A DNA stretch of 11,858 nt, taken from an uncultured Clostridia bacterium (GTDB taxonomy: Bacteria > Bacillota > Clostridia > Lachnospirales > Anaerotignaceae). Below the pieces are notes generated by a model. The model was not told where the DNA came from. It saw nothing but the letters and a program-made list of their open reading frames with translations, and did not search any database. The DNA is taken from positions 1 through 11,858 of the forward strand of contig CALASU010000093.1 of assembly GCA_937888765.1 (NCBI GenBank), read 5' to 3'. Made by a program: the position numbers and the translations under genes. Positions 1-6,353 of the stretch are shown in pieces (position 1 is the first letter of the stretch; each line of letters starts with the position of its first letter).

Positions 1-1
1 G

Positions 2-616
2 AATGGCTTGGAAAACGGGATGTTTCAGCTTGGGAAAATCATGGTGCTGAGTATCATCACAAGCTTTGGCACGGCGGCGATTGCGGCAAATGCGGTTTCC
101 AATATCATTGCCATTTTTCAGGTGCTTCCGGGGATGTCCGTCGGTATGGCGGTCATTACGGTATGCTCCCGCTGTGTTGGGGCAGGGGATTACGATATGG
201 CAAGATACTATACCCGTAAGATATTGAAGCTGGTACATGTACTGATTATCGTATTCAGTGTGGCTACTTTAGCGGCATTGCCTGTGATTATGAAGCTGTA
301 TAATCTTTCTCCCGAAGCGATGCAGTTTACAAAACAGATCATCTGGTATCATGGGCTGTGCTGTATGCTGTTCTGGCCCGAAGCCTTTACGCTTGCGAAT
401 ACCTTGCGTGCGGCAAGTGATGTGAAATACTGCATGATCTGGTCTATTGTTTCCATGTGGGTGTTCCGAATCGGGTTCAGCTATGTGCTGGGGGCACAGA
501 TGCAGTGGGGTGTATTTGGTGTCTGGGTTGCTATGACAGTTGACTGGGCGGTAAGAGCGGTGCTGTTTATTGTACGTTACCGTGGCACAAAATGGCAGCA
601 TAAGGCTGTGGCATAA
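2..616 (+). CDS. MATE family efflux transporter, C-terminal part
   Basis: The reading frame is already open at the left edge, so only about the last 204 codons are seen and the true start lies outside the window. The visible part begins NGLENGMFQLGK, which matches the conserved start of the second half of MATE (multi-antimicrobial extrusion) exporters. It continues with five or six hydrophobic segments (for example the stretches around VLPGMSVGMAVITV, LVHVLIIVFSVATLAA and GVFGVWVAMTVDW) and ends in a short basic tail. Family members are 12-helix inner-membrane antiporters that export cationic drugs or metabolites using Na+ or H+ gradients; the substrate cannot be read from this half. The stop is followed by no hairpin, and 31 bases later comes the antisense promoter of module TA-1 on the same strand. 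Confidence 0.85.
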   Translation, partial: NGLENGMFQLGKIMVLSIITSFGTAAIAANAVSNIIAIFQVLPGMSVGMAVITVCSRCVGAGDYDMARYYTRKILKLVHVLIIVFSVATLAALPVIMKLYNLSPEAMQFTKQIIWYHGLCCMLFWPEAFTLANTLRAASDVKYCMIWSIVSMWVFRIGFSYVLGAQMQWGVFGVWVAMTVDWAVRAVLFIVRYRGTKWQHKAVA

Positions 617-646
617 AGACATAAAAAAGAAAGAAAATGGATATAC

Positions 647-676
647 TTGACTGTGCCGATGGTATTGTAGTATACT
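647..676 (+). promoter_or_regulatory. promoter of the TA-1 antisense RNA
   Basis: The -35 is TTGACT (647-652) and the -10 is TATACT (671-676), 18 bases apart, which is close to the sigma-A consensus. Transcription would start near 683 and run right, against the TA-1 toxin gene. The -10 sits inside a TAGTATACTA palindrome that is also present at TA-2 and TA-3. Confidence 0.75.
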
Positions 677-687
677 ATAAGCAACAG

Positions 688-712
688 AAATGAGATGAGC
701 TATCCATGGATT
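688..712. repeat. TA-1 direct repeat of the toxin start region
   Basis: AAATGAGAT (688-696) and TATCCAT (701-707) recur in the same order and on the same strand at 865-873 and 879-885, where the second block covers the toxin start codon (CAT is ATG on the minus strand). The spacers are 4 and 5 bases. The two copies are 177 bases apart. The counterparts in TA-2 and TA-3 have different sequence but the same spacing. Confidence 0.8.
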
Positions 713-720
713 AGCACACG

Positions 721-753
721 AAAACCCCAGAGGATGCGACCCTCTGGGGTTTT
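721..753. terminator. two-way terminator of module TA-1
   Basis: The stem pairs CCCCAGAGG (725-733) with CCTCTGGGG (741-749) around a 7-base loop. AAAA lies on the left and TTTT on the right, so it can terminate both the antisense RNA from the left and the toxin mRNA from the right. It is also the first visible hairpin downstream of the MATE gene. Confidence 0.85.
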
Positions 754-783
754 CTATTCCGTTTTTATAAGGTGGTTTAAGCC

Positions 784-885
784 TCAGGTTGGTTGCCGAT
801 TATTTTTTCTGTCCAACCATTTGCAGATATAATAAGTAACAATACCTGCCGCAACAGAGATTAAAAATGAGATAAAAATATCCAT
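784..885 (-). CDS. small membrane toxin-like peptide of module TA-1
   Basis: This 33-residue peptide has an acidic/hydrophobic start, a single hydrophobic helix over about residues 3-20, then YYICKWLD (18-25) and a basic tail RKNNRQPT. The start ATG at 885 is preceded by AGGGGGTG (893-900) 7 bases away. It aligns without gaps to the 29-residue peptides at 7807-7896 and 9266-9355 as far as CKWLD-x-K. The stop used by the other two is changed here, so translation runs four codons further. The size, one helix, the W plus basic tail and the antisense RNA opposite are features of Fst/Ldr-type toxins, which insert in the cell's own membrane. The conserved proline of Fst is absent, so family membership is inferred from architecture. 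It could also be a regulatory membrane peptide. Confidence 0.75.
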   Translation of the reverse strand: MDIFISFLISVAAGIVTYYICKWLDRKNNRQPT

Positions 886-933
886 AGATCAGCACCCCCT
901 TTCTGTGCCGATATAGGGGATGGCAATAAATAC

Positions 934-962
934 AGTATAACATAAATTGGTTATGCTGCAAA
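934..962 (-). promoter_or_regulatory. promoter of the TA-1 toxin gene
   Basis: Read on the minus strand, an extended -10 TGTTATACT (934-942) lies 17 bases after a weak -35 TTTGCA (957-962). The TG-n-TATACT is shared by all three toxin genes. Transcription would start near 927, giving a leader of about 42 nt. The leader holds CCCCT (915-919), able to pair with AGGGG of the ribosome binding site. Confidence 0.65.
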
Positions 963-963
963 C

Positions 964-993
964 AAAAAAGGAGTTCTTCGGAACTCCTTTTTT
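964..993 (-). terminator. terminator of the liv operon
   Basis: A perfect hairpin pairs GGAGTTC (970-976) with GAACTCC (981-987) around a TTCG loop, flanked by A6 on the left and T6 on the right. It lies directly behind the livF stop and separates the operon from the toxin promoter just to its left. The symmetric flanks would allow termination in both directions. Confidence 0.9.
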
Positions 994-998
994 GTTTG

Positions 999-1712
999 TT
1001 ATTTTGTTTTCCCCAGATAAGCCTGTTTGATTTCGTCATTTGCAAGGAGCTCTGCCCCTGTGCCCTGCATGGTGATTCTGCCTGTTTCGATAACGTAGGC
1101 TTTGTGGGCGATTTTCAGTGCCATATTGGCGTTCTGTTCAATCAGCAGAACGGTAATGCCTTCCTGATTGATGGTCTGGATGATTTTAAAGATATCCTTA
1201 ACTACCAGAGGGGCAAGACCCAGAGAAGGTTCGTCCATCATGATTACTTTGGGTTTGCTCATCAACGCACGGCCAACGGCTACCATCTGCTGTTCACCGC
1301 CGGAGAGAGTACCTGCCATCTGCCATTCTCTTTCTTTCAGACGAGGAAAGAGGGAGTAGATGTATTCCAGATCATCTTTCAGATTGTCTTTTCTCAGATA
1401 TGCACCGATTTTCAGATTTTCCAGTACCGTCAGGTTAGGGAATACACGTCTGCCCTCGGGTACAAGTGTGATACCCTGAGATACGATGAAGTCGGGTGTT
1501 TTGCCCACAATTTCCTGTCCGTTGAAGAGGATGGAAGCCTGTTTGGGTTTTACCAGACCCGCGATGGATTTCAGTGTGGTGGATTTGCCTGCGCCGTTTG
1601 CACCGATCAGTGTAACGATTTCCCCTTCGGGTACAGTCATATCAATGCCTTTTACAGCTTCGATGCCGCCGTAGGAAACCACCAGATTTTTCAGTTCCAG
1701 AATATTACTCAT
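999..1712 (-). CDS. livF: branched-chain amino acid ABC transporter ATP-binding protein LivF
   Basis: This is one of the two ATPase subunits that drive uptake of leucine, isoleucine and valine through LivHM. The protein has 237 residues, normal for LivF. Walker A GANGAGKST is at residues 37-45, the signature LSGGEQ at 136-141 and Walker B ending in MMDEPS at about 158-163. The start at 1712 (MSNILELKNL) is chosen because family similarity begins there and GGGGGTGG lies upstream; an in-frame ATG 27 bases earlier would add residues unlike the family. The start overlaps the end of livG by 8 bases, which points to translational coupling. It is the last gene of livJHMGF. The cytoplasmic domain would pair with LivG at the membrane. 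Confidence 0.93.
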   Translation of the reverse strand: MSNILELKNLVVSYGGIEAVKGIDMTVPEGEIVTLIGANGAGKSTTLKSIAGLVKPKQASILFNGQEIVGKTPDFIVSQGITLVPEGRRVFPNLTVLENLKIGAYLRKDNLKDDLEYIYSLFPRLKEREWQMAGTLSGGEQQMVAVGRALMSKPKVIMMDEPSLGLAPLVVKDIFKIIQTINQEGITVLLIEQNANMALKIAHKAYVIETGRITMQGTGAELLANDEIKQAYLGKTK

Positions 1713-2553
1713 CGTCAGCCACCCCCAAATATGCGTCAATTACTTTCTGGTTTGTCTGAATTTCGGCAGGTGTGCCGTTTGCAATCTGCTTACCAAAGTC
1801 GATTACATAGATTCTGTCGGAAATATCCATAACCAGATTCATGTGATGCTCGATCATAAATACAGTCAGATGGAATTTATCACGGATATCTCTGATGAAG
1901 TCTGTCAGTTCGTCTGTTTCCTGTGGATTCAGACCTGCCGCAGGTTCATCCAGCAGCAGCAGGGTAGGGTCTGTTGCCAGCGCACGGGCAATTTCCAGAT
2001 GACGCTGTTTGCCGTAGGGCAGGGAGCTTGCGATTTCATCCTTCAGATCATACAGATCCAGAATACGCAGCAGTTCCAGAGAATCCTCTTTCATCTTCTG
2101 CTCTTCCTTGCGATTCAGACGGAAGGTATCTGCAAAGATGTTTGCTTTCATACGCATATGCTTTGCAATCAGTACGTTGTCCAGTACAGTCAGTTCCTTG
2201 AACAGACGGATATTCTGGAAAGTACGGGCGATACCCAGCTTTGTGATCTTATCGGGCGTGGGTTCGATGGTTTTGTTGTATTTTCCTTTGTTTTCCCCTG
2301 CGTACAGCTTATCCATTTTCCCTTTGGGGAAGTTGGAAATGATCTGCTGTCCGTTGAAATGGATAGTGCCGTTTGTGGGAGCATATACCCCTGTGATGAC
2401 GTTGAAGGCTGTTGTTTTGCCTGCACCGTTTGGCCCGATCAGGGAAACGATTTCGCCCTCTCTGACTTCCAGAGAAAGGTTATTTACAGCAACGACACCG
2501 CCGAACTGCATTGTGATATCCTCTACAGAGAGAAGTGCTTTTTTCTCAGGCAT
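1705..2553 (-). CDS. livG: branched-chain amino acid ABC transporter ATP-binding protein LivG
   Basis: This is the second ATPase of the Liv importer. With the ATG at 2553 it has 282 residues. A GTG at 2562 is in frame, but it overlaps the GGAGG ribosome binding site (2562-2566), whose 8-base spacing fits the ATG. Walker A GPNGAGKTT is at residues 40-48, the LivG-type signature LPYGKQ at 178-183 and Walker B LLLLDEP at 198-204. ARTFQNIRLF (109-118) is the usual LivG Q-loop region. Ahead of it, residues about 73-104 form a charged Lys/Glu-rich stretch that makes the protein roughly 25-30 residues longer than the usual ~255. The start overlaps the end of livM by 8 bases. Confidence 0.93.
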   Translation of the reverse strand: MPEKKALLSVEDITMQFGGVVAVNNLSLEVREGEIVSLIGPNGAGKTTAFNVITGVYAPTNGTIHFNGQQIISNFPKGKMDKLYAGENKGKYNKTIEPTPDKITKLGIARTFQNIRLFKELTVLDNVLIAKHMRMKANIFADTFRLNRKEEQKMKEDSLELLRILDLYDLKDEIASSLPYGKQRHLEIARALATDPTLLLLDEPAAGLNPQETDELTDFIRDIRDKFHLTVFMIEHHMNLVMDISDRIYVIDFGKQIANGTPAEIQTNQKVIDAYLGVADDE

Positions 2554-3628
2554 TGCCGTCACCTCCGTTTTTCTTGTCCAAGCGTTTTAAAATAAAGTTC
2601 CAGTTGAATTCCTTTGTACCCATGATACCCTTACGGAAGAACAGTACGACGATCATCAGAATGATGGAGAATACTACCATACGGAAGCCTGTTTTCAGGA
2701 AAGGTACCTGGAAACCGCCGATGATGAGTGTCTGGTCAAGGAAACGCAGCCACCATTCTCTCGCCGCAATTACGAGGAAAGAGGAGATTACGCTGCCTGT
2801 CAGAGAGCCCATACCGCCGATAACAACAATCAGCAGGATGTTATATGTCAGTGTTACGTTGAATGTTGTGGATGTAATCGCACCCATGAACATTGCCATC
2901 AGCGCACCGCCGACACCGGCAAAGAAGGAGCTGATGATAAAGGAAAGCTGTTTATGCTTTGCCAGATTGATACCCATTGCTTCTGCCGCGATTTCGTCCT
3001 CACGGATAGCCTTGAAGGCTCTGCCGTAGGAGGAGTTGATGAGCAGTGCAATGATCAGAATACAGATCCCTACTACAATGAAAGGGAAGTAGAAATTAGG
3101 GAAGCGGGGAATCAGCTTTAGACCCAGAGAGCCGTTTGTGATGCGGTTCATGGGGGAACTGCCGATCAGAATACGCACGATTTCCGCAAAGCCCAATGTA
3201 GCGATTGCAAAGTAGTCACTTTTCAGACGCAATACAGGTGCACCGATGATTGCCGCAAATACGGCACACACCAGACCTGCAACAACCAGTGCGACAATGA
3301 CAGGCAATTCGATGTTTGCCAGCCAGTCAGCCACGCCGTAAAGATAATATACCCCTGCACGGCTTTCCACGGGGATGGTAAAGATTGCAAATGCATAGGC
3401 ACCAACTGCCATGAAGCCCGCCTGTCCCAGAGAGAACAGCCCTGTAAAACCGTTCAGAAGGTTCATGGAAACAGCGACAAGGGCATAAATCACGCCAAGC
3501 TGCAATACGGTACGCAGCATATAAGTGGGTGCTGTGAACTGGTCAACACCAACCAGCAGTGCAAACAGCACAGCTACAGCGGCAACGGAAAGCAATATGG
3601 AAAGTTTTTGTTTTTTCTGTTCTGTCAT
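2546..3628 (-). CDS. livM: branched-chain amino acid ABC transporter permease LivM
   Basis: This is an integral membrane subunit of the Liv importer, 360 residues long. A short basic N-terminus is followed by about eight to ten hydrophobic segments. The conserved motif NLLNGFTGLFSLGQAGFMAVG lies in the first third (GFTGLFSLGQAGF is the clearest part). A cytoplasmic EAA-type loop, FKAIREDEIAAEAMGIN, in the centre docks the ATPases. GGMGSLTGSVISS is the family's last-third motif. The C-terminal tail is Lys-rich (KRLDKKNGGDGNA) and hydrophilic. The start ATG at 3628 has AGGTGA upstream and follows the livH stop by 15 bases. It is the third gene of the operon and overlaps livG. Confidence 0.92.
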   Translation of the reverse strand: MTEQKKQKLSILLSVAAVAVLFALLVGVDQFTAPTYMLRTVLQLGVIYALVAVSMNLLNGFTGLFSLGQAGFMAVGAYAFAIFTIPVESRAGVYYLYGVADWLANIELPVIVALVVAGLVCAVFAAIIGAPVLRLKSDYFAIATLGFAEIVRILIGSSPMNRITNGSLGLKLIPRFPNFYFPFIVVGICILIIALLINSSYGRAFKAIREDEIAAEAMGINLAKHKQLSFIISSFFAGVGGALMAMFMGAITSTTFNVTLTYNILLIVVIGGMGSLTGSVISSFLVIAAREWWLRFLDQTLIIGGFQVPFLKTGFRMVVFSIILMIVVLFFRKGIMGTKEFNWNFILKRLDKKNGGDGNA

Positions 3629-3643
3629 AATGCTTCACCTGCC

Positions 3644-4531
3644 TTATACTTTTTCTGTGATCTTTTCGCCGAACAGACCTGTAGGTTTGAACAGCAGAAT
3701 AACGATCAGCAGAATGAATGTAAATACGTCACTGAATTCGGAATAGCCTGCCGCCTTGATAAAGGTTTCGCTAAGCCCGATCACAAAACCGCCGACAACG
3801 GCACCGGGAATGGAGCCGATCCCGCCGAATACTGCCGCGATAAAGCATTTCAGACCGGGCAGAGAACCCGCCAGAGGATATACAGAGGGACGGGGTGTGA
3901 AGTACAGGATAGAACCTACTGCCGCAAGGAAGCAGCCGATAACGAATGTAAAGCTGATAACGCGGTTGATTTTAATACCCATCAGCTGAGAGGTTTCAAA
4001 GTCCTTGGATACGGCACGCATTGCCATACCGATTTTTGTGTGGTTAATCAGCTGCAGCAGTGCAAAGACAAAAATCAGTGTCAGAATGGGCGTAATGAAT
4101 GTAACTACGGATGTAGAAATACCGCCGATTGTGATGGTTTTTGTCAGAAAGCCGATTGTGGGGTAGCCCTTGGGCAGGGCAGAAAACAGGTATGTCGCCA
4201 GATTCTGCAGCAGATAGGAAACGCCGATTGCAGAAATCATAATAGACATACGGGGTGAGCTTCTCAGTGGTTTATATGCCACTTTTTCAATGAGAACGCC
4301 CAGCAGGATGGTAGCACCCAGAACAAGGATGATGGATACATACCAGGGCAGAGCAAAGTCTACCATAGCGAAAATCATAAAATATGCCGCCATCATGAAA
4401 ATATCGCCGTGAGCAAAGTTGATCAGACGGAGAATGCCGTATACCATTGTATACCCAATGGCAATCAGAGCATAAATACCGCCGATGGAGATGCCCGTCA
4501 GGCAGTACTGTAAAAATGCGGTTGCTGTCAT
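3644..4531 (-). CDS. livH: branched-chain amino acid ABC transporter permease LivH
   Basis: This is the first permease subunit of the Liv importer, 295 residues, normal for LivH. The N-terminus reads MTATAFLQYCLTGISIGG and the family motif YGILRLINFAHGDIFMMAA follows at about residues 31-49. The EAA loop MRAVSKDFETSQLMGI is central and KCFIAAVFGGIGSIPGAVVGG is near the end. The ATG at 4531 is chosen because GGAGG (4539-4543) stands 7 bases ahead and family similarity starts there; the open frame continues upstream through 37 unrelated codons. A 189-base gap with a hairpin separates it from livJ, so the permease/ATPase genes may be made at a lower level than the binding protein. Confidence 0.92.
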   Translation of the reverse strand: MTATAFLQYCLTGISIGGIYALIAIGYTMVYGILRLINFAHGDIFMMAAYFMIFAMVDFALPWYVSIILVLGATILLGVLIEKVAYKPLRSSPRMSIMISAIGVSYLLQNLATYLFSALPKGYPTIGFLTKTITIGGISTSVVTFITPILTLIFVFALLQLINHTKIGMAMRAVSKDFETSQLMGIKINRVISFTFVIGCFLAAVGSILYFTPRPSVYPLAGSLPGLKCFIAAVFGGIGSIPGAVVGGFVIGLSETFIKAAGYSEFSDVFTFILLIVILLFKPTGLFGEKITEKV

Positions 4532-4569
4532 ATAGATACCTCCAGTTAAGATTTTTTGGAACCGACTTG

Positions 4570-4596
4570 GAAAGGTTCGAAAAGATTTAACCTTTC
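4570..4596. other. inverted repeat in the livJ-livH gap
   Basis: GAAAGGTT (4570-4577) and AACCTTTC (4589-4596) form an 8-bp stem in the leader of livH, about 40 bases before its start codon. It may be part of an RNA fold protecting or regulating the distal message. Little more can be said. Confidence 0.4.
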
Positions 4597-4644
4597 TGTT
4601 TTCACGATGAAATCTTTGCAAACCTTTACAAGCCGATTTCATGG

Positions 4645-4676
4645 AAAAAGCGGCGGGAGATTCGTTTTCCCGCCGC
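4645..4676 (-). terminator. hairpin with T-tract between livJ and livH
   Basis: On the minus strand a GC-rich 9-bp stem, GCGGCGGGA (read 4676-4668) with TCCCGCCGC (4658-4650), is followed by TTTTT (4649-4645). It lies 44 bases behind livJ and inside the operon. It would act as a partial terminator or a 3' stabiliser, giving excess binding protein over permease. No second promoter of convincing strength was seen behind it. Confidence 0.75.
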
Positions 4677-4720
4677 AGATCATTTTGATGCTATAGGGAC
4701 TGACCCTGTATCAAAACAGA

Positions 4721-5971
4721 TTATTCAGCTGTTTTTGTTTTATCCAGCTGTTTCTTCACGAATGCAAATTTGCCGTCTTTGATTTCTTTCAGGTAAGCAG
4801 CATCTTTGTTTGCATCGCCGTTTTCGTTGAATGTGATTGTGCCTGTAACACCTGTGTATTCTACAGCTGCCAGTGCATCACGCAGGTTCACGCTTGTCAG
4901 ATCGCCTTCTGTACCGTCCAGATTTTCCAGAGCTGTTACCATTGTCATGTAACCGTCATAACCCAGAGCGGATACTGCTGCAACACCGTCTGTGCCGCCG
5001 TTCAGAGTTACTCTCTGAGGATCTTCGTTCAGGAAGCCTTTGAAGCCTGCAACGAAATCTTTTGCCAGAGGTGTGGATTCGTCGTTTTCATCGAAGAATG
5101 TGGAGAATACAACGCCTTCGCCTGCATCGCCTGCAGCTGTGATGATGGATTCATTTTCCCATGTGTCGCTGCCCAGGATGTGTGCTTCCAGACCGATTGC
5201 TTTTACCTGAGGCATGATCAGAGTTGCTGTTGCGATGGAGCAGGGAATGAATACACATTCTGCGCCGGATTCTTTTACTGTTGTCAGAATTGCGTTGAAG
5301 TCGGATTCATTTGTCTGATATGTTTCGTCTGCAACGATTGTGCCGCCGAATTCGCCTTCAAATGCCTGTTTGAAGTATGCTGCGATACCTGTGGAATAGT
5401 CATCCCCGTTCTGGCTGATCAGTGCTGCTGTTTTGTAGCCCTGGTCTGCTGCGTAGGAAGCCATTACAGTACCCTGGAAAGGATCCAGGAAGCATGTTCT
5501 GAAGTAGAAATCGTTACCCAGTGTAACCTGAGGGTTTGTGCAGGAGCAGCCGATTGCGGGAACGCCGGCTTCTGCATATGTCTGACCTGCTGCGATGGAA
5601 ACGCCGGAGCCGTAGGAGCCCAGAACGCCGACAACGCCGGAGCTGATCAGGGACTGTGCTGCTGTAACAGCTGCTGTTTTATCGGACTGGTTGTCTACTT
5701 CTACCAGTTCGATGTCATATGTTGTGCCGTTGATGTCAACTGTGGGTTTTACGGAGTTTGCATAACGGATACCCAGAACTTCCTGCATACCGCCGCCGCC
5801 GTTTTCACCTGTTGTGGGTTCAAATACGCCGATTTTGATTGTTTCGCCGCTGATGGGTGTACCTGCTGCTGTTGTTGCAGGTGCATCTGTAGTTTCTGCA
5901 GAGCCGCCGCCGCATGCTGCCAGAGACAGTGTCATCACGGAAGCCAGAGCCAGAGCAATAAACTTCTTCAT
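4721..5971 (-). CDS. livJ: branched-chain amino acid ABC transporter substrate-binding lipoprotein LivJ
   Basis: This is the extracellular binding protein that captures branched-chain amino acids for LivHMGF. It has 416 residues. A signal peptide (MKKFIALALASVMTLSLAAC) ends in the lipobox LAAC, so Cys20 would be lipidated and anchor the protein to the outer face of the membrane. A Ser/Thr/Ala-rich linker (about 21-45) leads into the periplasmic-binding-protein type 1 fold, beginning IKIGVFEPTTGENGGGG and including GVVGVLGSYGSG and YKTAALISQNGDDYS. The open frame extends 162 codons upstream, but the ATG at 5971 has GGGAGG (5982-5987) ten bases away and opens the signal peptide. Exact specificity (leucine only or all three) cannot be read. 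Confidence 0.92.
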   Translation of the reverse strand: MKKFIALALASVMTLSLAACGGGSAETTDAPATTAAGTPISGETIKIGVFEPTTGENGGGGMQEVLGIRYANSVKPTVDINGTTYDIELVEVDNQSDKTAAVTAAQSLISSGVVGVLGSYGSGVSIAAGQTYAEAGVPAIGCSCTNPQVTLGNDFYFRTCFLDPFQGTVMASYAADQGYKTAALISQNGDDYSTGIAAYFKQAFEGEFGGTIVADETYQTNESDFNAILTTVKESGAECVFIPCSIATATLIMPQVKAIGLEAHILGSDTWENESIITAAGDAGEGVVFSTFFDENDESTPLAKDFVAGFKGFLNEDPQRVTLNGGTDGVAAVSALGYDGYMTMVTALENLDGTEGDLTSVNLRDALAAVEYTGVTGTITFNENGDANKDAAYLKEIKDGKFAFVKKQLDKTKTAE

Positions 5972-6100
5972 AATAAAAAAACCTCCCGTTTCACGGTTCC
6001 CCAAAAGCATCAGAAAAGAGGGAATCGTCTGAAAATAAGTACTGGGCGCAGTGTCTCGTACGAATGTTCCTCTGTGACGGACAGATGCTTTTGCGCCTTT
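5972..6100 (-). promoter_or_regulatory. structured leader of the liv operon
   Basis: The predicted untranslated leader is about 129 nt. AAAAGCATC near its 5' end (6084-6092, read on the minus strand) is perfectly complementary to GATGCTTTT at 6003-6011, and would enclose about 70 nt. Next to the ribosome binding site a small CCG-UGAA-CGG-like stem (about 5986-5996) is possible. This could be an attenuator or stabiliser; no known riboswitch or T-box motif was recognised. The remaining divergent gap, 6136-6284, shows nothing else. Confidence 0.4.
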
Positions 6101-6106
6101 GGCATA

Positions 6107-6135
6107 AATATAACATAATTTCGGGAAAGAAGCAA
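6107..6135 (-). promoter_or_regulatory. promoter of the liv operon
   Basis: On the minus strand an extended -10, TGTTATATT (6107-6115), stands 17 bases after a weak -35 TTGCTT (6130-6135). The predicted start is near 6100. A better -35-like TTGACT lies at 6170-6175 but has no -10 at a workable distance. Confidence 0.55.
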
Positions 6136-6284
6136 TATAAGGACGTGCCTTTTTGCGAAAAGTCAAGGATTTTCGGGCATTTTTGCCGTTTCTTTTCGCA
6201 GCAGAAAATGAAACAGGAGCAAAAAAGACTTTATATATTGAAAAAGAACTGCTTTTTTCGGACGGGAAAAAGAAACAAGGGGAC

Positions 6285-6313
6285 TGGTCAAGCAATCGGT
6301 TTTTCGGTATAAT
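6285..6313 (+). promoter_or_regulatory. promoter of thyA-folA
   Basis: A perfect -10 TATAAT (6308-6313) is 17 bases after TGGTCA (6285-6290), which matches four of six -35 positions. The start would be near 6320, leaving a leader of about 34 nt before the thyA ATG. Confidence 0.75.
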
Positions 6314-6353
6314 ACTACTGTTATACATGGAGAAAACAGAAAGGGGTAATGAA

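Larger units (their letters stand above)
683..753 (+). ncRNA. predicted antisense antitoxin RNA of module TA-1
   Basis: This is a predicted RNA of about 70 nt, bounded by the promoter at 647-676 and the hairpin at 721-753. It is transcribed against the 33-codon toxin gene at 784-885. Its 5' part (688-712) repeats the strand opposite the toxin start codon (865-889), so the RNA could pair with the toxin mRNA at its translation start. Its 3' part is complementary to the toxin mRNA through the shared terminator hairpin. Both contacts are as in RNAII of the enterococcal par (Fst) locus. Ends are inferred from promoter and terminator positions; no transcript data are available here. Confidence 0.65.

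Noticed and set aside
800..1045. An 81-codon minus-strand frame across TA-1.
   Set aside because: It runs through the liv terminator and the toxin gene in another frame; only the frame at 784-885 is conserved with TA-2 and TA-3.
5180..6118. A 312-codon Cys-rich open frame on the plus strand opposite livJ.
   Set aside because: It is the reverse strand of a clear livJ gene; the Cys/Phe-rich composition is the mirror of its codon use and no ribosome binding site or family is seen.
6136..6284. Riboswitch or further gene in the livJ/thyA divergent gap.
   Set aside because: No conserved riboswitch core, no ribosome binding site with a plausible frame, only A/T-rich runs.
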